From: Glaciibacter superstes DSM 21135 | Lineage (GTDB): Bacteria > Actinomycetota > Actinomycetes > Actinomycetales > Microbacteriaceae | Direction of reading: 5' to 3' | Assembly: GCF_000421145.1 (NCBI RefSeq) | Contig: NZ_ATWH01000005.1 | Span: 186,001 to 250,000 of the forward strand | Length of the DNA: 64,000 nt | Shown here: positions 1 to 10,200 of the stretch, piece after piece | How the letters are laid out: every line of letters starts with the position of its first letter | How positions within the stretch are numbered: position 1 is the first letter of the stretch | Translations under genes and position numbers: made by a program | The notes under the pieces: model-generated | Database searches by the model: none | What the model was told of the DNA's origin: nothing | What the model saw: the letters and a program-made list of their open reading frames with translations, nothing else

Positions 1-1149
1 GCCCTCCTGGCCAAGAAGTGTTTTGCGCTGCGCATCGCCTCCGTCATGGCCCGCGATGAAGGCTGGCTCGCCGAGCACATGCTGCTCATCAAGGTCACCT
101 CGCCTGAGGGCGGCGTCTACCATGTGGCTGCCGCATTCCCGTCTGCGTGCGGCAAGACCAACCTGTCGATGCTCCAGCCCACGATTCCCGGCTGGAAGGT
201 CGAGACCATCGGTGACGATATCGCCTGGCTCCGCAAGGGCGAAGACGGTCGTCTGTGGGCGATCAACCCTGAGGCCGGCTTCTTCGGCGTCGCGCCCGGA
301 ACGGGAGCGACCACCAACCCCACGGCCGTGAACACGATGTGGGGCAACACGATCTTCACCAACGTGGCCCTGCGCGACGACGGAGATGTCTGGTGGGAGG
401 GCCTCACCGAGGCTCCGCCCGCGCACCTCATCGACTGGGAAGGGAACGACTGGACGCCCGCTTCCGGGCGCCCGGCTGCGCACCCGAACTCCCGGTTCAC
501 CGTGTCGGCCGCGCAGTGCCCGTCCATCTCCGACGACTGGGATGCCGTCGACGGGGTGCCGATCGACGCCATCCTGTTCGGCGGGCGCCGTGCCACCAAC
601 GTTCCGCTGGTCGCACAGGCCCGCAGCTGGAAGCACGGCGTCTTCATGGGTGCCACCATCTCGAGCGAAAAGACGGCGGCCGCAGAGGGCTCCGTCGGCG
701 AGTTGCGTCGCGACCCGTTCGCCATGCTCCCGTTCTGCGGCTACAACATGGCCGACTACTGGTCGCACTGGCTGAAGGTCGGCAAAGACCTGGGCACCAA
801 GGCGCCGGCGATCTTCCAGGTGAACTGGTTCCGCAAGGGTGAAGACGGAACGTTCCTGTGGCCGGGCTTCGGCGACAACTCGCGCGTGATCGAGTGGATC
901 GTGCGCCGCGTGGAGGGCGCTTCGAAGGGTGTCGACACGCCGATCGGCCTCCTCCCGGCCGACGGTGAACTCGACATCGATGGTCTCGACCTGTCGACGG
1001 ATGCCGTAGAGCAGCTGTTCCGCATCGACCACGCGTCGTGGCGGGCGGAGTGCGATCTCACCGAAGAGTACTTCGAGCAGTTCGGCGAGCGGGTTCCGGC
1101 GGCTCTCCGAGCCGAGCTCGCCAGCATCCGTTACCACCTGAAGGACTAG
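1..1149 (+). CDS. pckG: Phosphoenolpyruvate carboxykinase (GTP), 3' part
   Basis: The frame is open from the first base, so the 5' end lies outside the window. The protein converts oxaloacetate plus GTP to phosphoenolpyruvate, CO2 and GDP in the cytosol, the entry step of gluconeogenesis. The visible part begins with the family stretch [14 protein letters not shown] and contains the nucleotide-binding loop [12 protein letters not shown] and [12 protein letters not shown]. It ends naturally with SIRYHLKD, so only the N-terminal part is missing (about 380 residues visible; the family is about 600). The GTP-dependent rather than ATP-dependent form is typical of Actinobacteria. The downstream neighbour is a separate regulator gene. 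Identification is secure from motif content. Confidence 0.97.
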   Translation, partial: ALLAKKCFALRIASVMARDEGWLAEHMLLIKVTSPEGGVYHVAAAFPSACGKTNLSMLQPTIPGWKVETIGDDIAWLRKGEDGRLWAINPEAGFFGVAPGTGATTNPTAVNTMWGNTIFTNVALRDDGDVWWEGLTEAPPAHLIDWEGNDWTPASGRPAAHPNSRFTVSAAQCPSISDDWDAVDGVPIDAILFGGRRATNVPLVAQARSWKHGVFMGATISSEKTAAAEGSVGELRRDPFAMLPFCGYNMADYWSHWLKVGKDLGTKAPAIFQVNWFRKGEDGTFLWPGFGDNSRVIEWIVRRVEGASKGVDTPIGLLPADGELDIDGLDLSTDAVEQLFRIDHASWRAECDLTEEYFEQFGERVPAALRAELASIRYHLKD

Positions 1150-1347
1150 CTTCCCGCCGCGTTCCCTCCCTGCCTGCCGACACCTCAGAACCGAGTCCGA
1201 CGTCGGTCAGCCTGTCGAAACCGATCCTTGGTTACCATTCGACCGGTTCGGGTGCGCTACCTTTCGGCTTTCGGCATGCGGCTGCCTGGTGCGGTGCCCG
1301 CCATACTGGTGTCGAGAGCCGCAAGCGAGGCCCCGGGGAGGTGACGG

Positions 1348-2607
1348 ATGCGACGAGGCACCAATGTGCACGCGCTCGGCGGGTTCAACCAGACCGTCAT
1401 CGTCGATACCATACGTCGCGCGCACGACGGGCTCAGTCGTGTCGAGATCGCCCGGATCACCGGCCTCAGCGCGCAGACCGTGTCGAATGTGTCTCGCCGA
1501 CTTCTCGACGACGGTGTGATCCGGGAGGCCGGCCAGCGCATTCTCGGCGTCGGCAAACCGCGCACGATCCTGCGACTCGACCCGTCTGGACTGTACGCGA
1601 TCGGCGTGCACATCGACCCCTCCGTGATCACGTACGTGCTGCTGAACCTCGACGGCGACGTGATCGCGCATGACGCGACTCGCACTGCATCTGCCGTACA
1701 CCCCGACCGTGTCATCGCCGATATGCACCACTGCATCGAGGACCTGATCAGCACGTCGGGCGTTGAACGCGACCGGGTGCTCGGGGTCGGAATCGCTGCT
1801 CCAGGGCCGGTCAATCTCGATAGCGGCATCGTGCTCGAACCGCCTCTTCTCGACCGGTGGCACGGTGTGGCGTTGCGTGACGCGCTCGCCGAGGCGACCG
1901 GCTTGCTGGTGCTCCTGGAGAAAGACGTCACCGCCGCCGCGGTCGCCGAACTCTGGACCAGCGAGGGTCGCGAGCGCGATGACTTCGTGTTCTTCTACTA
2001 CGGCACCGGCATCGGGGTGGGGCTCGCCCTCGCCCACGAGGTGGTCAGGGGGTCGAGCAGCAACGCCGGCGACGCCGGGCACATCATCGTCGACCCGAAC
2101 GGCCCGGTCTGCAGTTGTGGGCGCCGCGGATGCCTCGGCGACGCGGTCATGCCGCGTCGACTGGTGCAACTCGCCATCGAGCGGGGAATCATCGATGCCC
2201 CGGCCGACGCCCAAACCAACGCAACGGGTGCAGCATCCGTCGGTCCATTCGACACCGGGGCCGTCGACGAAGCGTTCACCAGGCTCGCGGCGCTGGCCGA
2301 GCGCGGGAATACCGTGGCGCGCGAGATTCTCGACGAGCTGGCCGAGCACATCGCGGCGGCCGTCGTCGTGATCGTCAATCTGTTGGATCTCGACATGGCT
2401 GTTTTCGGCGGGCCGTACTGGGAGCGCGTGTCGGCCTACGTGCTGCCGCAGCTTCCGGCGCTGATCAACGACTCGAATGTGCTGGTCACCCCGCATCGGG
2501 TGGAGGTGTCCGCCTCGGCAATCGGCGCCGACGTCGCAGCCGTCGGTGCCGCGTGCCTGGTGCTCGACAATACCCTGTCGCCCCGACCGGCCACCCTCCT
2601 GATCTAG
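1348..2607 (+). CDS. ROK-family transcriptional regulator
   Basis: A 419-residue protein with an N-terminal winged helix-turn-helix (about residues 12-70, including SRVEIARITGLSAQTVSN) and a C-terminal ROK sugar-sensing domain. The ROK zinc motif is present as CSCGRRGC, with cysteines near residues 255, 257 and 262. The N-terminal ATP loop of true ROK sugar kinases is not seen, so this should be a NagC/XylR-type regulator rather than a kinase. The start is ATG preceded by GGGGAGG at good spacing. It sits immediately upstream of a same-strand mannanase/ABC/mannosidase run, so it probably controls those genes in response to a sugar such as mannose or a manno-oligosaccharide. The ligand is inference. 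Confidence 0.9.
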   Translation: MRRGTNVHALGGFNQTVIVDTIRRAHDGLSRVEIARITGLSAQTVSNVSRRLLDDGVIREAGQRILGVGKPRTILRLDPSGLYAIGVHIDPSVITYVLLNLDGDVIAHDATRTASAVHPDRVIADMHHCIEDLISTSGVERDRVLGVGIAAPGPVNLDSGIVLEPPLLDRWHGVALRDALAEATGLLVLLEKDVTAAAVAELWTSEGRERDDFVFFYYGTGIGVGLALAHEVVRGSSSNAGDAGHIIVDPNGPVCSCGRRGCLGDAVMPRRLVQLAIERGIIDAPADAQTNATGAASVGPFDTGAVDEAFTRLAALAERGNTVAREILDELAEHIAAAVVVIVNLLDLDMAVFGGPYWERVSAYVLPQLPALINDSNVLVTPHRVEVSASAIGADVAAVGAACLVLDNTLSPRPATLLI

Positions 2608-2661
2608 CCGACCCCCGCGTGGGGGACAGGGCGGCGAATCCGACGAACTGCCGATCCGGGC

Positions 2662-2695
2662 TTGACAGGAATAAGTCCAAGCGTTTTAGTTATAC
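2662..2695 (+). promoter_or_regulatory. Candidate promoter of the mannan locus
   Basis: A perfect TTGACA lies at 2662-2667 in the gap between the ROK gene and the GH76 gene. Possible -10 hexamers are TAGTTA (2687-2692, spacer 19) or TTATAC (2690-2695, spacer 22). Both spacers are longer than ideal, which would fit a regulated promoter. The stretch is unusually AT-rich for this genome. No clean palindromic ROK operator was found. Confidence 0.45.
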
Positions 2696-2770
2696 AAGAC
2701 ACGCATCTGAGGCAGCTTCGCCCCAGTCCCGAGGCGCCGCCCTGTTCGCAATGGAATCGAAGGGGAATCC

Positions 2771-3991
2771 ATGAAAAGCACACTCACCGCCGCGCTCGCA
2801 GTAGCAGCGGCAACGGCATTGCTGCTCTCGCCGCTGGCGCCGGCCAGCGCGGAGCCTGTACAGCCCGAAACACCGCAGGAGACAGTCGAGGCACAGGCCT
2901 CGGTCTCGAATGGTCGCACCAACGACACCCGCGCCGCCGAGTCGTTCCAGGCGATGCAGGAATACCTGCTGGTGGCAGACGGAAGTGGGCTGTACAACGA
3001 GCAGTATCCCGTCGACGCGGCCGATCGCCCGTACTCATACGAGTGGCCGTTCTCGCAGGCGCACATCGCCATTGCCGACCTCGCCAACCAGCCCGGCCGG
3101 CACGGAGACCAGTACGACGCCGCGCTCGAAGTAGCCGCGGCGGCCCAAGAGCACTACTGGGACACCGAGACCGGTAAGACCGGCCTGCCCGGCTACGCGT
3201 CGTACCCGGTCGGCGAATACGGCGATGGCGGAGACTTCTTCTACGACGACAACGAGTGGGTCGGCCTGCTCGACGTGCAGCGCTACCTGACCGACAAAGA
3301 CCCGGCTGCGCTGGAGCGCGCGAAGCAGATCTTCGACCTCGTCGTCTCCGGATGGGACACCGACACCAGCCACGCCGCTCCCGGTGGAGTGTTCTGGACC
3401 CAGGCCCCGTGGAGCACCGATCGCAATACGGTCTCGACCATGCCCGCCGCAGAGCTCGGCCTGCGTCTGTACCAGATCACCGGGGAGAGCAGCTATCTCG
3501 ACTGGTCGGTGCGCATGTACGACTGGACCAACACCTACCTGCAGCGCCCCGACGGCCTCTACAACGACCACCTCGGACTGGACGGCACCATCGAATCCAC
3601 GATCTGGTCGTACAACCAGGGTGTGCCGATCGGCGTGAACGTGCTGCTCTACCAGGCGACGGATGACGAGAAATACCTCGATGAGGCGAAGCGCGTCGCC
3701 GAGGCTGCGTACGGGTACTACATCGACGAAGGCCGCCTCGACGACCAGCCCGCATTCTTCAACTCGATCTACTTCAAGAACCTGCTCCTGCTCCAGTCGG
3801 TGACACACGAGAAGAAGTACAGCGAGGCCATGCAGGACTACGGAGACCTCGTGTGGGCGGAGAACCGCGACCCGGCAACCGGGCTCTTCACCTTCGAGGG
3901 AGAGAGCACCCAGTTGCTCGACCAGGCCGCCATGGTGCAGATCTACGCCGTGCTCGGCTGGGCGCCCGGCCACTGGCGCGACCTGTACTGA
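2771..3991 (+). CDS. Secreted glycoside hydrolase family 76 (endo-alpha-1,6-mannanase-like)
   Basis: A 406-residue exported protein. The N-terminus (MKST followed by an Ala/Leu core ending APASA-E) is a clear Sec signal peptide with cleavage near residue 27. The mature part has the GH76 (alpha/alpha)6-barrel signature GGDFFYDDNEW, and the adjacent aspartates at about 159-160 are the expected catalytic pair. The family hydrolyses alpha-1,6-mannan backbones, as in yeast cell walls or actinobacterial lipomannan. There is no C-terminal anchor, so it is likely released. It is followed by a sugar-binding lipoprotein, two permeases and a GH38 alpha-mannosidase, which fits extracellular cutting, uptake and intracellular trimming. 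ATG is preceded by GAAGGGGAA. Confidence 0.92.
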   Translation: MKSTLTAALAVAAATALLLSPLAPASAEPVQPETPQETVEAQASVSNGRTNDTRAAESFQAMQEYLLVADGSGLYNEQYPVDAADRPYSYEWPFSQAHIAIADLANQPGRHGDQYDAALEVAAAAQEHYWDTETGKTGLPGYASYPVGEYGDGGDFFYDDNEWVGLLDVQRYLTDKDPAALERAKQIFDLVVSGWDTDTSHAAPGGVFWTQAPWSTDRNTVSTMPAAELGLRLYQITGESSYLDWSVRMYDWTNTYLQRPDGLYNDHLGLDGTIESTIWSYNQGVPIGVNVLLYQATDDEKYLDEAKRVAEAAYGYYIDEGRLDDQPAFFNSIYFKNLLLLQSVTHEKKYSEAMQDYGDLVWAENRDPATGLFTFEGESTQLLDQAAMVQIYAVLGWAPGHWRDLY

Positions 3992-4054
3992 TCCGCACCC
4001 GCACCAACCCCACCCGCACTATCCCAACACCACCATCCACCCAGAGGAAATTCG

Positions 4055-5410
4055 ATGAAGAGATCACTCGCAACAGTCCTGGCGCTTGGCGCCGCATCCG
4101 CTCTCGTCTTATCCGGCTGCTCTGCCGGCGATTCAGGAGGCGACTCGAACACCATCAAGGTCGCCTACCAGAAGTTCGGCACCTTCACCCAGCTCGACGC
4201 CCACATGAAGGAGGTCAAGGCCGCCTTCGAGGCGGAGAACGAGGGGATGACCGTCGAGCTCGTGCCGATCGAAGCGCAGCAGAACGACTACTTCACCAAG
4301 CTCGCCCTGATGAACAAGTCGGCGGCCACCGCCCCCGATGTCATGTACGAAGACACGTTCATGGTCGAGTCGGACGCCGACGCGGGATACCTGGCGCCCC
4401 TCGATGAGTACACGGCAGAGTGGACCGACTGGGATGCCTTCTACGACAACGCCAAGGGGGCCGGCCTCGGTGGCGACGGCAAGACCTACGGCATCCCGAT
4501 GGGCACAGACACGCGCGCCCTCTGGTACAACAAAGACCTCTTCGGTCAGGCCGGCCTCCCCGTGCCGTGGGAGCCGAAGACCTGGGAAGACGTGCTCGAT
4601 GCCGCCGCGACCGTCAAGGCGAAGCTGCCAGACGTCATCCCGCTGAACGTGTATTCCGGTAAGGCGCAGGGTGAGGCCGCCGCCATGCAGGGCTTCGAAA
4701 TGCTGCTCTACGGCACCGGCGACACCCTCTACGACACCGAAGACAAAAAGTGGGTCACCGGATCGCAGGGCTTCGAAGATTCCCTCACCTTCATCAAGGA
4801 TCTCTACCAGGGTGAGCTCGGACCAACCCCTGAGCAGGCACTCGACAAGAACGTCGGAACCCTCGTCGCGGCAGAGTGGCTGCCACAGGCAACGCTCGCC
4901 ATCGACCTCGACGGCTCCTGGCTGAGCGGCACCTGGCTCGAGACCGGCACGGCACCGTGGCCGGAATGGAACGACGTGATGGGGCAGGCTCCGATGCCGA
5001 CCCAGGACGGCGACGAGCCGGGCGCGACGAGCATGTCCGGTGGCTGGACCCTCGCCATGGGGGCGAAATCGAAGAACAAGGACGCGGCCTGGGACTTCAT
5101 CGCCCTGGCACTCGACAAAGACAACTCGCAGGCATACGACATCGCCGCCAGCCAGATCGCGGTGCGCAGCGATGTCTCTGAAGACCCCGACTACCAGGCG
5201 GCGAACCCGTCGTTCGGCTTCTTCTCCGAGATCGTTGAAGTCACCAACTTCCGTCCGGCCACCAGCGACTACGGCCAGATCTCGAGCGAGATCACCGTGG
5301 CCATGGAGGCCGTCATGACCGGTCAGCAGTCGCCGACGGATGCCGCGAAAGCCTACGACGAGGCGCTCGTCAGAATCGTCGGCGAAGAGAACACAATGGG
5401 CGCGAAGTAA
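4055..5410 (+). CDS. ABC transporter sugar-binding lipoprotein (mannoside locus)
   Basis: A 451-residue family-1 extracellular solute-binding protein. It begins MKRSLATVLALGAASALVLS followed by GC, a lipoprotein signal with lipobox LSGC, so it is anchored to the outer face of the membrane. The body has the maltose-binding-like pattern: an early KVAYQKFGTF strand, APDVMYEDTF, GIPMGTDTRALWYNKDLF and a late SMSGGWTLAMGAKSKN. The start ATG follows AGAGGAAATTCG. It lies 3 nt before the first permease and is certainly co-transcribed with it. By context the ligand is probably a manno-oligosaccharide. The upstream spacer (3992-4050) is rich in C and A and poor in G. Confidence 0.93.
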   Translation: MKRSLATVLALGAASALVLSGCSAGDSGGDSNTIKVAYQKFGTFTQLDAHMKEVKAAFEAENEGMTVELVPIEAQQNDYFTKLALMNKSAATAPDVMYEDTFMVESDADAGYLAPLDEYTAEWTDWDAFYDNAKGAGLGGDGKTYGIPMGTDTRALWYNKDLFGQAGLPVPWEPKTWEDVLDAAATVKAKLPDVIPLNVYSGKAQGEAAAMQGFEMLLYGTGDTLYDTEDKKWVTGSQGFEDSLTFIKDLYQGELGPTPEQALDKNVGTLVAAEWLPQATLAIDLDGSWLSGTWLETGTAPWPEWNDVMGQAPMPTQDGDEPGATSMSGGWTLAMGAKSKNKDAAWDFIALALDKDNSQAYDIAASQIAVRSDVSEDPDYQAANPSFGFFSEIVEVTNFRPATSDYGQISSEITVAMEAVMTGQQSPTDAAKAYDEALVRIVGEENTMGAK

Positions 5411-5413
5411 CAG

Positions 5414-6361
5414 ATGGCAACGCTCACTCCGGTTCGTCCGGAACTGGAGCCAGGCCGGGGAGACGCTCCCCGGCCTGGGCGGAAGAAGACCGGCACCCGC
5501 CGGTCGCTCGTGCGCAGTGTTCCGCTGCTTCCGGCGATCGTGCTCCTCGCGATCTTCCTGCTCGGCCCGGTGATCAGCTCGTTCTACGGTTCGCTCACCG
5601 ACGCATCCCTCACGGGAGCCACGGCCCAGAGTTCCTCGTTCGTCGGCTTCGACAACTACGTCGAACTGTTCGCTGATCCCGACTTCCCGAAATCGGTCGT
5701 ACTGACGCTGATCTTCCTGATCGCGTCGGCGATCGTCGGCCAGAACGTGCTCGGGCTCGGCCTCGCCATCCTGATGCGGTCGTCTAACAAGATCGTGCGG
5801 GCCATGGTTGGCACCTTCGTCGTGACCGCCTGGGTGCTGCCGGAAATCGTCGCGGCGTTCGCGGCCTACGCATTCTTTAACGACACCGGCACGATCAACA
5901 GCGTGCTGGCCCTCATCGGAATCGAGGGGCCGAACTGGCTCTATGCGCTGCCGATGCTGTCGGTGATCCTCGCCAACATCTGGCGCGGCACCGCCTTCTC
6001 GATGCTCGTATACGCTGCCGCGTTGCAGGATGTCCCCACCGAGATCACCGAATCGGCCGAGGTCGACGGTGCCACCGGCTGGCAGCGACTGGTCTACATC
6101 ACGCTGCCGGTCATCCGTCGCAGCATTTCGACCAACCTGATGCTCACCACCCTGCAGACCCTGTCGGTGTTCACACTGATCTTCGTGATGACCGGCGGCG
6201 GGCCTGGCACGAACAGTTCGACGCTGCCGGTGCTCGCGTACCAGGAGGCGTTCCAGTTCGGAAAGCTCGGCTTCGGAACCGCGATAGCGACCATCCTGTT
6301 GCTGGTCGGGGCAGCGTTCTCGCTCGTCTATATCCGTGCCCTGAAACCGGAGGTGGACTGA
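5414..6361 (+). CDS. ABC sugar permease, MalF/UgpA type
   Basis: A 315-residue inner-membrane permease with about six membrane segments. It opens with a charged cytoplasmic tail, then a first helix (SVPLLPAIVLLAIFLLGPVI). The EAA loop that docks the ATPase is visible as EITESAEVDGATGWQRLVYITLPVIR. It pairs with the next gene (2 nt gap) to form the heterodimeric channel for the binding protein encoded upstream. No ATPase gene is present in the cluster; relatives in Actinobacteria share one MsiK-type ATPase encoded elsewhere (family knowledge). Confidence 0.93.
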   Translation: MATLTPVRPELEPGRGDAPRPGRKKTGTRRSLVRSVPLLPAIVLLAIFLLGPVISSFYGSLTDASLTGATAQSSSFVGFDNYVELFADPDFPKSVVLTLIFLIASAIVGQNVLGLGLAILMRSSNKIVRAMVGTFVVTAWVLPEIVAAFAAYAFFNDTGTINSVLALIGIEGPNWLYALPMLSVILANIWRGTAFSMLVYAAALQDVPTEITESAEVDGATGWQRLVYITLPVIRRSISTNLMLTTLQTLSVFTLIFVMTGGGPGTNSSTLPVLAYQEAFQFGKLGFGTAIATILLLVGAAFSLVYIRALKPEVD

Positions 6362-6363
6362 CC

Positions 6364-7200
6364 ATGGGACTCACCTCACCGAGTAAGCGGAGCCTGCGTG
6401 CCGTGTCGAACGGCGTGCTGCTGCTCATCACCGTCGCCTTCGCCATGCCGCTGGTCTGGCTGGTGCTGGCATCCGTCGACACTCGCGCGACCCTCTCGAT
6501 CAAGCTGCCAGAGCAGTTCTCGCTGCAGAACTTCTTCGACGTGCTCACGCCGGAGACGGCGTTCACCCCGCTGCTGAACAGCCTGATTCTCGCTGGCGGA
6601 TGCGCGATCATCACGGTGATCGTCTCTGTGCTGGCCGCGTACCCGCTGTCGCGGTACCGGATGCGCATCAACAAGCCGTTCCTCTACGGTGTGCTCTTCG
6701 GCACCTGTCTGCCAATCACCGCGATGATGGTGCCGGTCTACAGCCTGTTCGTGACCTTCAACCTGATCGACTCGACGCTGGGGACGACACTGTTCCTTGC
6801 CGCGACGAGCCTGCCCATGGCCATCTACATGACCAAGAACTTCATGGACAGCGTGCCGGTCAGCCTCGAGGAAGCGGCCTGGATGGACGGCGCGTCGATG
6901 ATGAAGATCCTCACCGGGATCGTGGTTCCGCTGATGCGGCCGGGCATCGCCGTGGTGTTCATCTTCGTGTTCATCGGCGCCTGGGGAAACTTCTTCGTTC
7001 CGTTCGTGCTGCTGCTCTCGCCAGACAAGCTGCCGGCCGCCGTGAGCATCTTCTCGTTCTTCGGGCAGTACGGCACGGTGGCATACGGCCAGCTTGCCGC
7101 GTTCTCTCTCCTCTATTCCGTTCCCGTCATCGGCCTCTATGTTCTCGTGTCGCGAGGACTCGGCGGTGCGTCGGCCCTCGCCGGCGCCGTCAAGGGCTGA
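6364..7200 (+). CDS. ABC sugar permease, MalG/UgpE type
   Basis: A 278-residue carbohydrate permease, partner of the preceding gene. The first helix begins near residue 14 (GVLLLITVAFAMPLVWLVLA) and the EAA motif reads SLEEAAWMDGASMMKILTGI, followed by VPLMRPG. Length and topology are normal for the family. The stop codon is followed by a short C-rich tandem-repeat spacer before the alpha-mannosidase gene, so the five genes probably form one transcript. Substrate inferred from the flanking GH76 and GH38 enzymes. Confidence 0.93.
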   Translation: MGLTSPSKRSLRAVSNGVLLLITVAFAMPLVWLVLASVDTRATLSIKLPEQFSLQNFFDVLTPETAFTPLLNSLILAGGCAIITVIVSVLAAYPLSRYRMRINKPFLYGVLFGTCLPITAMMVPVYSLFVTFNLIDSTLGTTLFLAATSLPMAIYMTKNFMDSVPVSLEEAAWMDGASMMKILTGIVVPLMRPGIAVVFIFVFIGAWGNFFVPFVLLLSPDKLPAAVSIFSFFGQYGTVAYGQLAAFSLLYSVPVIGLYVLVSRGLGGASALAGAVKG

Positions 7201-7204
7201 CCCG

Positions 7205-7257
7205 CACCAACGACCTACGACCTGCACGACCTGCACGACCCGCACGACCCGCACCAC
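7205..7257 (+). repeat. Short C-rich tandem repeats in the intercistronic spacer
   Basis: About five imperfect copies of a 9-bp unit resembling CCTGCACGA/CCCGCACGA fill the spacer between the permease and alpha-mannosidase genes. The frame of the downstream gene is open through it, but the resulting peptide is low complexity and the proper start with a ribosome-binding site lies further down at 7286. The spacer is C-rich and G-poor. Confidence 0.7.
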
Positions 7258-7285
7258 CAACACCGACCACAAGGAGCACTGCCAC

Positions 7286-10200
7286 ATGCACGACAAGTCC
7301 CCCCTCGTCCGAGCCAGGGTCGCCCGGTTTGTGGAGGAGCGCGTGAATCCCGCGCTGTACCGCGCCTCCGTGCCGCTGACCGTCACGGCGTGGGAAGTGC
7401 CTGACGAGCCGGTTTCATTCACGGATGCCGTCGGCCAGACTTTCGAACCGTTCCAGATCGGTTCGCCATGGGGCAAGCCGTGGGGCACAACGTGGTTCCA
7501 CGTCACCGGCACGGTGCCATCCGAGTGGTCCGGAGTTGGCGACGAGGGTAGCCATGACGCGGGCGACGGCGGTGAGACCGGGAGCGTCGAGCTCGTGATC
7601 GACCTCGGCTACCTCTCCGGTCAGCCTGGGTTCCAGGCCGAGGGCCTCGTCTTCGACCCGGCCGGGCGCATCCTGAAGGCCATCGAACCGATGAACCAGC
7701 AGGTGCCCATCGATGTCGGTCCCGGCGGTGCCATCGACGTGTACGTCGAGGCCGCCTCGAACCCGGATGTCGGTAGCGATTGGAGCTTCCGGCCGACGCC
7801 GGTCGGCGACAAGGCGACAGCCGGAGTCGAACCGATCTACTCGCTGCGCCGCGTCGACGTTGCCCTGCTCGACACCGTCGTGTGGGAACTGCAGATGGAC
7901 ATCTGGACGCTCACCGGCCTGATGAACGAACTGAACGTGCACCTGCCGCGCACCGCGGACATCCTGCATGCCCTGGAGTCCGTCGTCGACCGGATGGACC
8001 CGGACGACATCAGTGGAACCGCGGCGCTCGGCCGCCAGATCCTCGCGCCGGTGCTGGCCCAACCGGCCTACGCGAGTGCCCATCGGGTGATGGCCGTCGG
8101 CCACGCGCACATCGACTCGGCCTGGCTGTGGCCGGTGCGGGAGACCATCCGCAAGTGCGCACGCACCTTCTCGAACGTGCTCGACCTGATGGAACGCGAC
8201 CCCGGATTCATCTTCGCCGCGTCGTCTGCCCAGCAGTATGCCTGGATGAAGGAGTACTACCCAGACCTGTTCGAGCGCATCCGTGCGCGTGCCGTCGAGG
8301 GCCGTTTTGTGCCGGTCGGCGGCATGTGGGTCGAGTCAGACACCAACATGCCAGGCGGTGAGGCGCTGGCCAGGCAGCTGATTGCAGGCAAGGCCTTTTT
8401 TATGCGGGAGTTCGGCATCGAACCGCTCGAGGTCTGGCTGCCCGACTCGTTCGGCTACACGGCGGCGTTCCCGCAAATTGTCGCCGCAGCCGGTTCCCGC
8501 TATTTCCTCACCCAGAAGACCAGCTGGAATGAGACCAACGCGATGCCGCACCACACTTTCGATTGGGAGGGCATCGACGGTTCGCGCATCTTCACGCACT
8601 TCCCTCCGGTCGACACCTATAACTCGGATCTCTCGGGGACCGACCTTGCCAGGGCGCAGCGCAAGTTCTCAGAAAAGGGAGCGACGAACGTCTCGCTGGT
8701 GCCATTCGGCTATGGCGACGGCGGAGGCGGGCCGACTCGCGAGATGCTCGCCGCGGCATCCCGAACCAAGTCGCTTGAGGGCTCACCGACCGTGACCATC
8801 GCCTCGCCGCAGGCCTTCTTCGAAGAGGCCGAACGCGACTACCCGAACCCGCCGGTGTGGTCTGGTGAGCTCTACCTGGAGTTCCACCGGGGCACGTACA
8901 CCTCGCAGGCGAAGACCAAGGCAGGCAACCGCCGCAGCGAGCACCTGTTGCGCGAGGCGGAGCTCTGGGCTGCGACCGCGACCGTGCGCACCGGCGCTGA
9001 GTACCCGTACAACCGGCTGGCCGAGCTGTGGCATGCGGTGCTGTTGCTGCAGTTCCACGACATCCTGCCCGGAAGCTCAATTGCCTGGGTACACCAGCAG
9101 GCCGAGGCGAACTATGCGCGCATCGCGGAGGAGCTCGAGGAGATCATCGCCGGGGCGATTGCGGCGCTCGGGACAGGTTCTGGCGAGACGGGTTCTGGCG
9201 AGGCAGGCGCTTCCGAGAAGATCGTGGCGTTCAATGCGTCGCCTTTCGCGGTGTCCGGTGTGGAGGCCATGTCGTCCGGCGCGATCACGGCGCCTGGAAC
9301 GGTGCAGGCCAGTGATGCCGACGGTGGCTTTGTGCTGGAAAACGCGCGACTGCGAGTGGTGATCGACTCGAACGGGCTGGTGACGTCGCTGATCGACGTC
9401 GCCACCGGCCGTGACGCGATACCGGCCGGGCAGCCGGGCAACCTGCTGCAGTTGTTCAGGGACACACCCACTCAGTGGGATGCCTGGGACATCGACGAGC
9501 ACTACCAGCGCTCGGGAACCGACCTGCGCGAGGCTGAGTCAGTGACCCTGGTGACGGATGCCCTGGTGACGGATGCCCTCGAGCGAGCGAGCGTGCGTGT
9601 CGAGCGCCGGTTCGGTGCTTCGACGGTGTCGCAGGTGCTGACCCTCTCGGGCGACTCGGTGGCGCTCGACATCGAGACCACAGTCGATTGGCACGAGAAG
9701 CAGAAGCTGCTGAAACTGGCCTTCCCGCTGGATGTGCATGCCGACCGGGCGGCCTCCGAGGTGCAGTTCGGCCATGTCTACCGGTCGACGCACGTAAACA
9801 CGTCGTGGGATGCCGCGCGGTTCGAGACCTGCGCGCACCGTTGGGTACACGTCAGCGAGCCCGGTTTCGGGGTGAGCGTGGCAAACAGTTCGATGTATGG
9901 TCACGACATCACGCGCACGACACGGCCGGAGGGCGGCACGACGACGCTGGTGCGGCAGTCGCTGCTGCGTGCGCCGCTGTTTCCCGATCCGAGCGCTGAC
10001 CAGGGTGTTCACGTGCTGCGCACGGCGGTGAGCATCGGCAGCGACGTGCTTGATGCGGCGCGCGAGGGGTATCGGCTGAACCTGCCAGTGCGTCTGATCG
10101 ACGGCGGAGCAGCGGTGGAGCCGCTGGTGCGGAGCGAGTCGGAGAGCATCGTGATCGAGTCGGTCAAGTTGGCAGAGGACCGTTCAGGCGACCTGATCGT

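Noticed and set aside
1203..1236. Possible dispersed repeat resembling the 'TCGAGCTTGTCGAGACC' string near 38610
   Set aside because: Only a loose similarity (GTCAGCCTGTCGAAACC versus GCTCGAGCTTGTCGAGACC); two short degenerate matches are not enough to claim a repeat family.
7094..7285. 64-codon N-terminal extension of the alpha-mannosidase
   Set aside because: It overlaps the permease gene and a tandem repeat, has no family similarity, and a good ribosome-binding site precedes the ATG at 7286.
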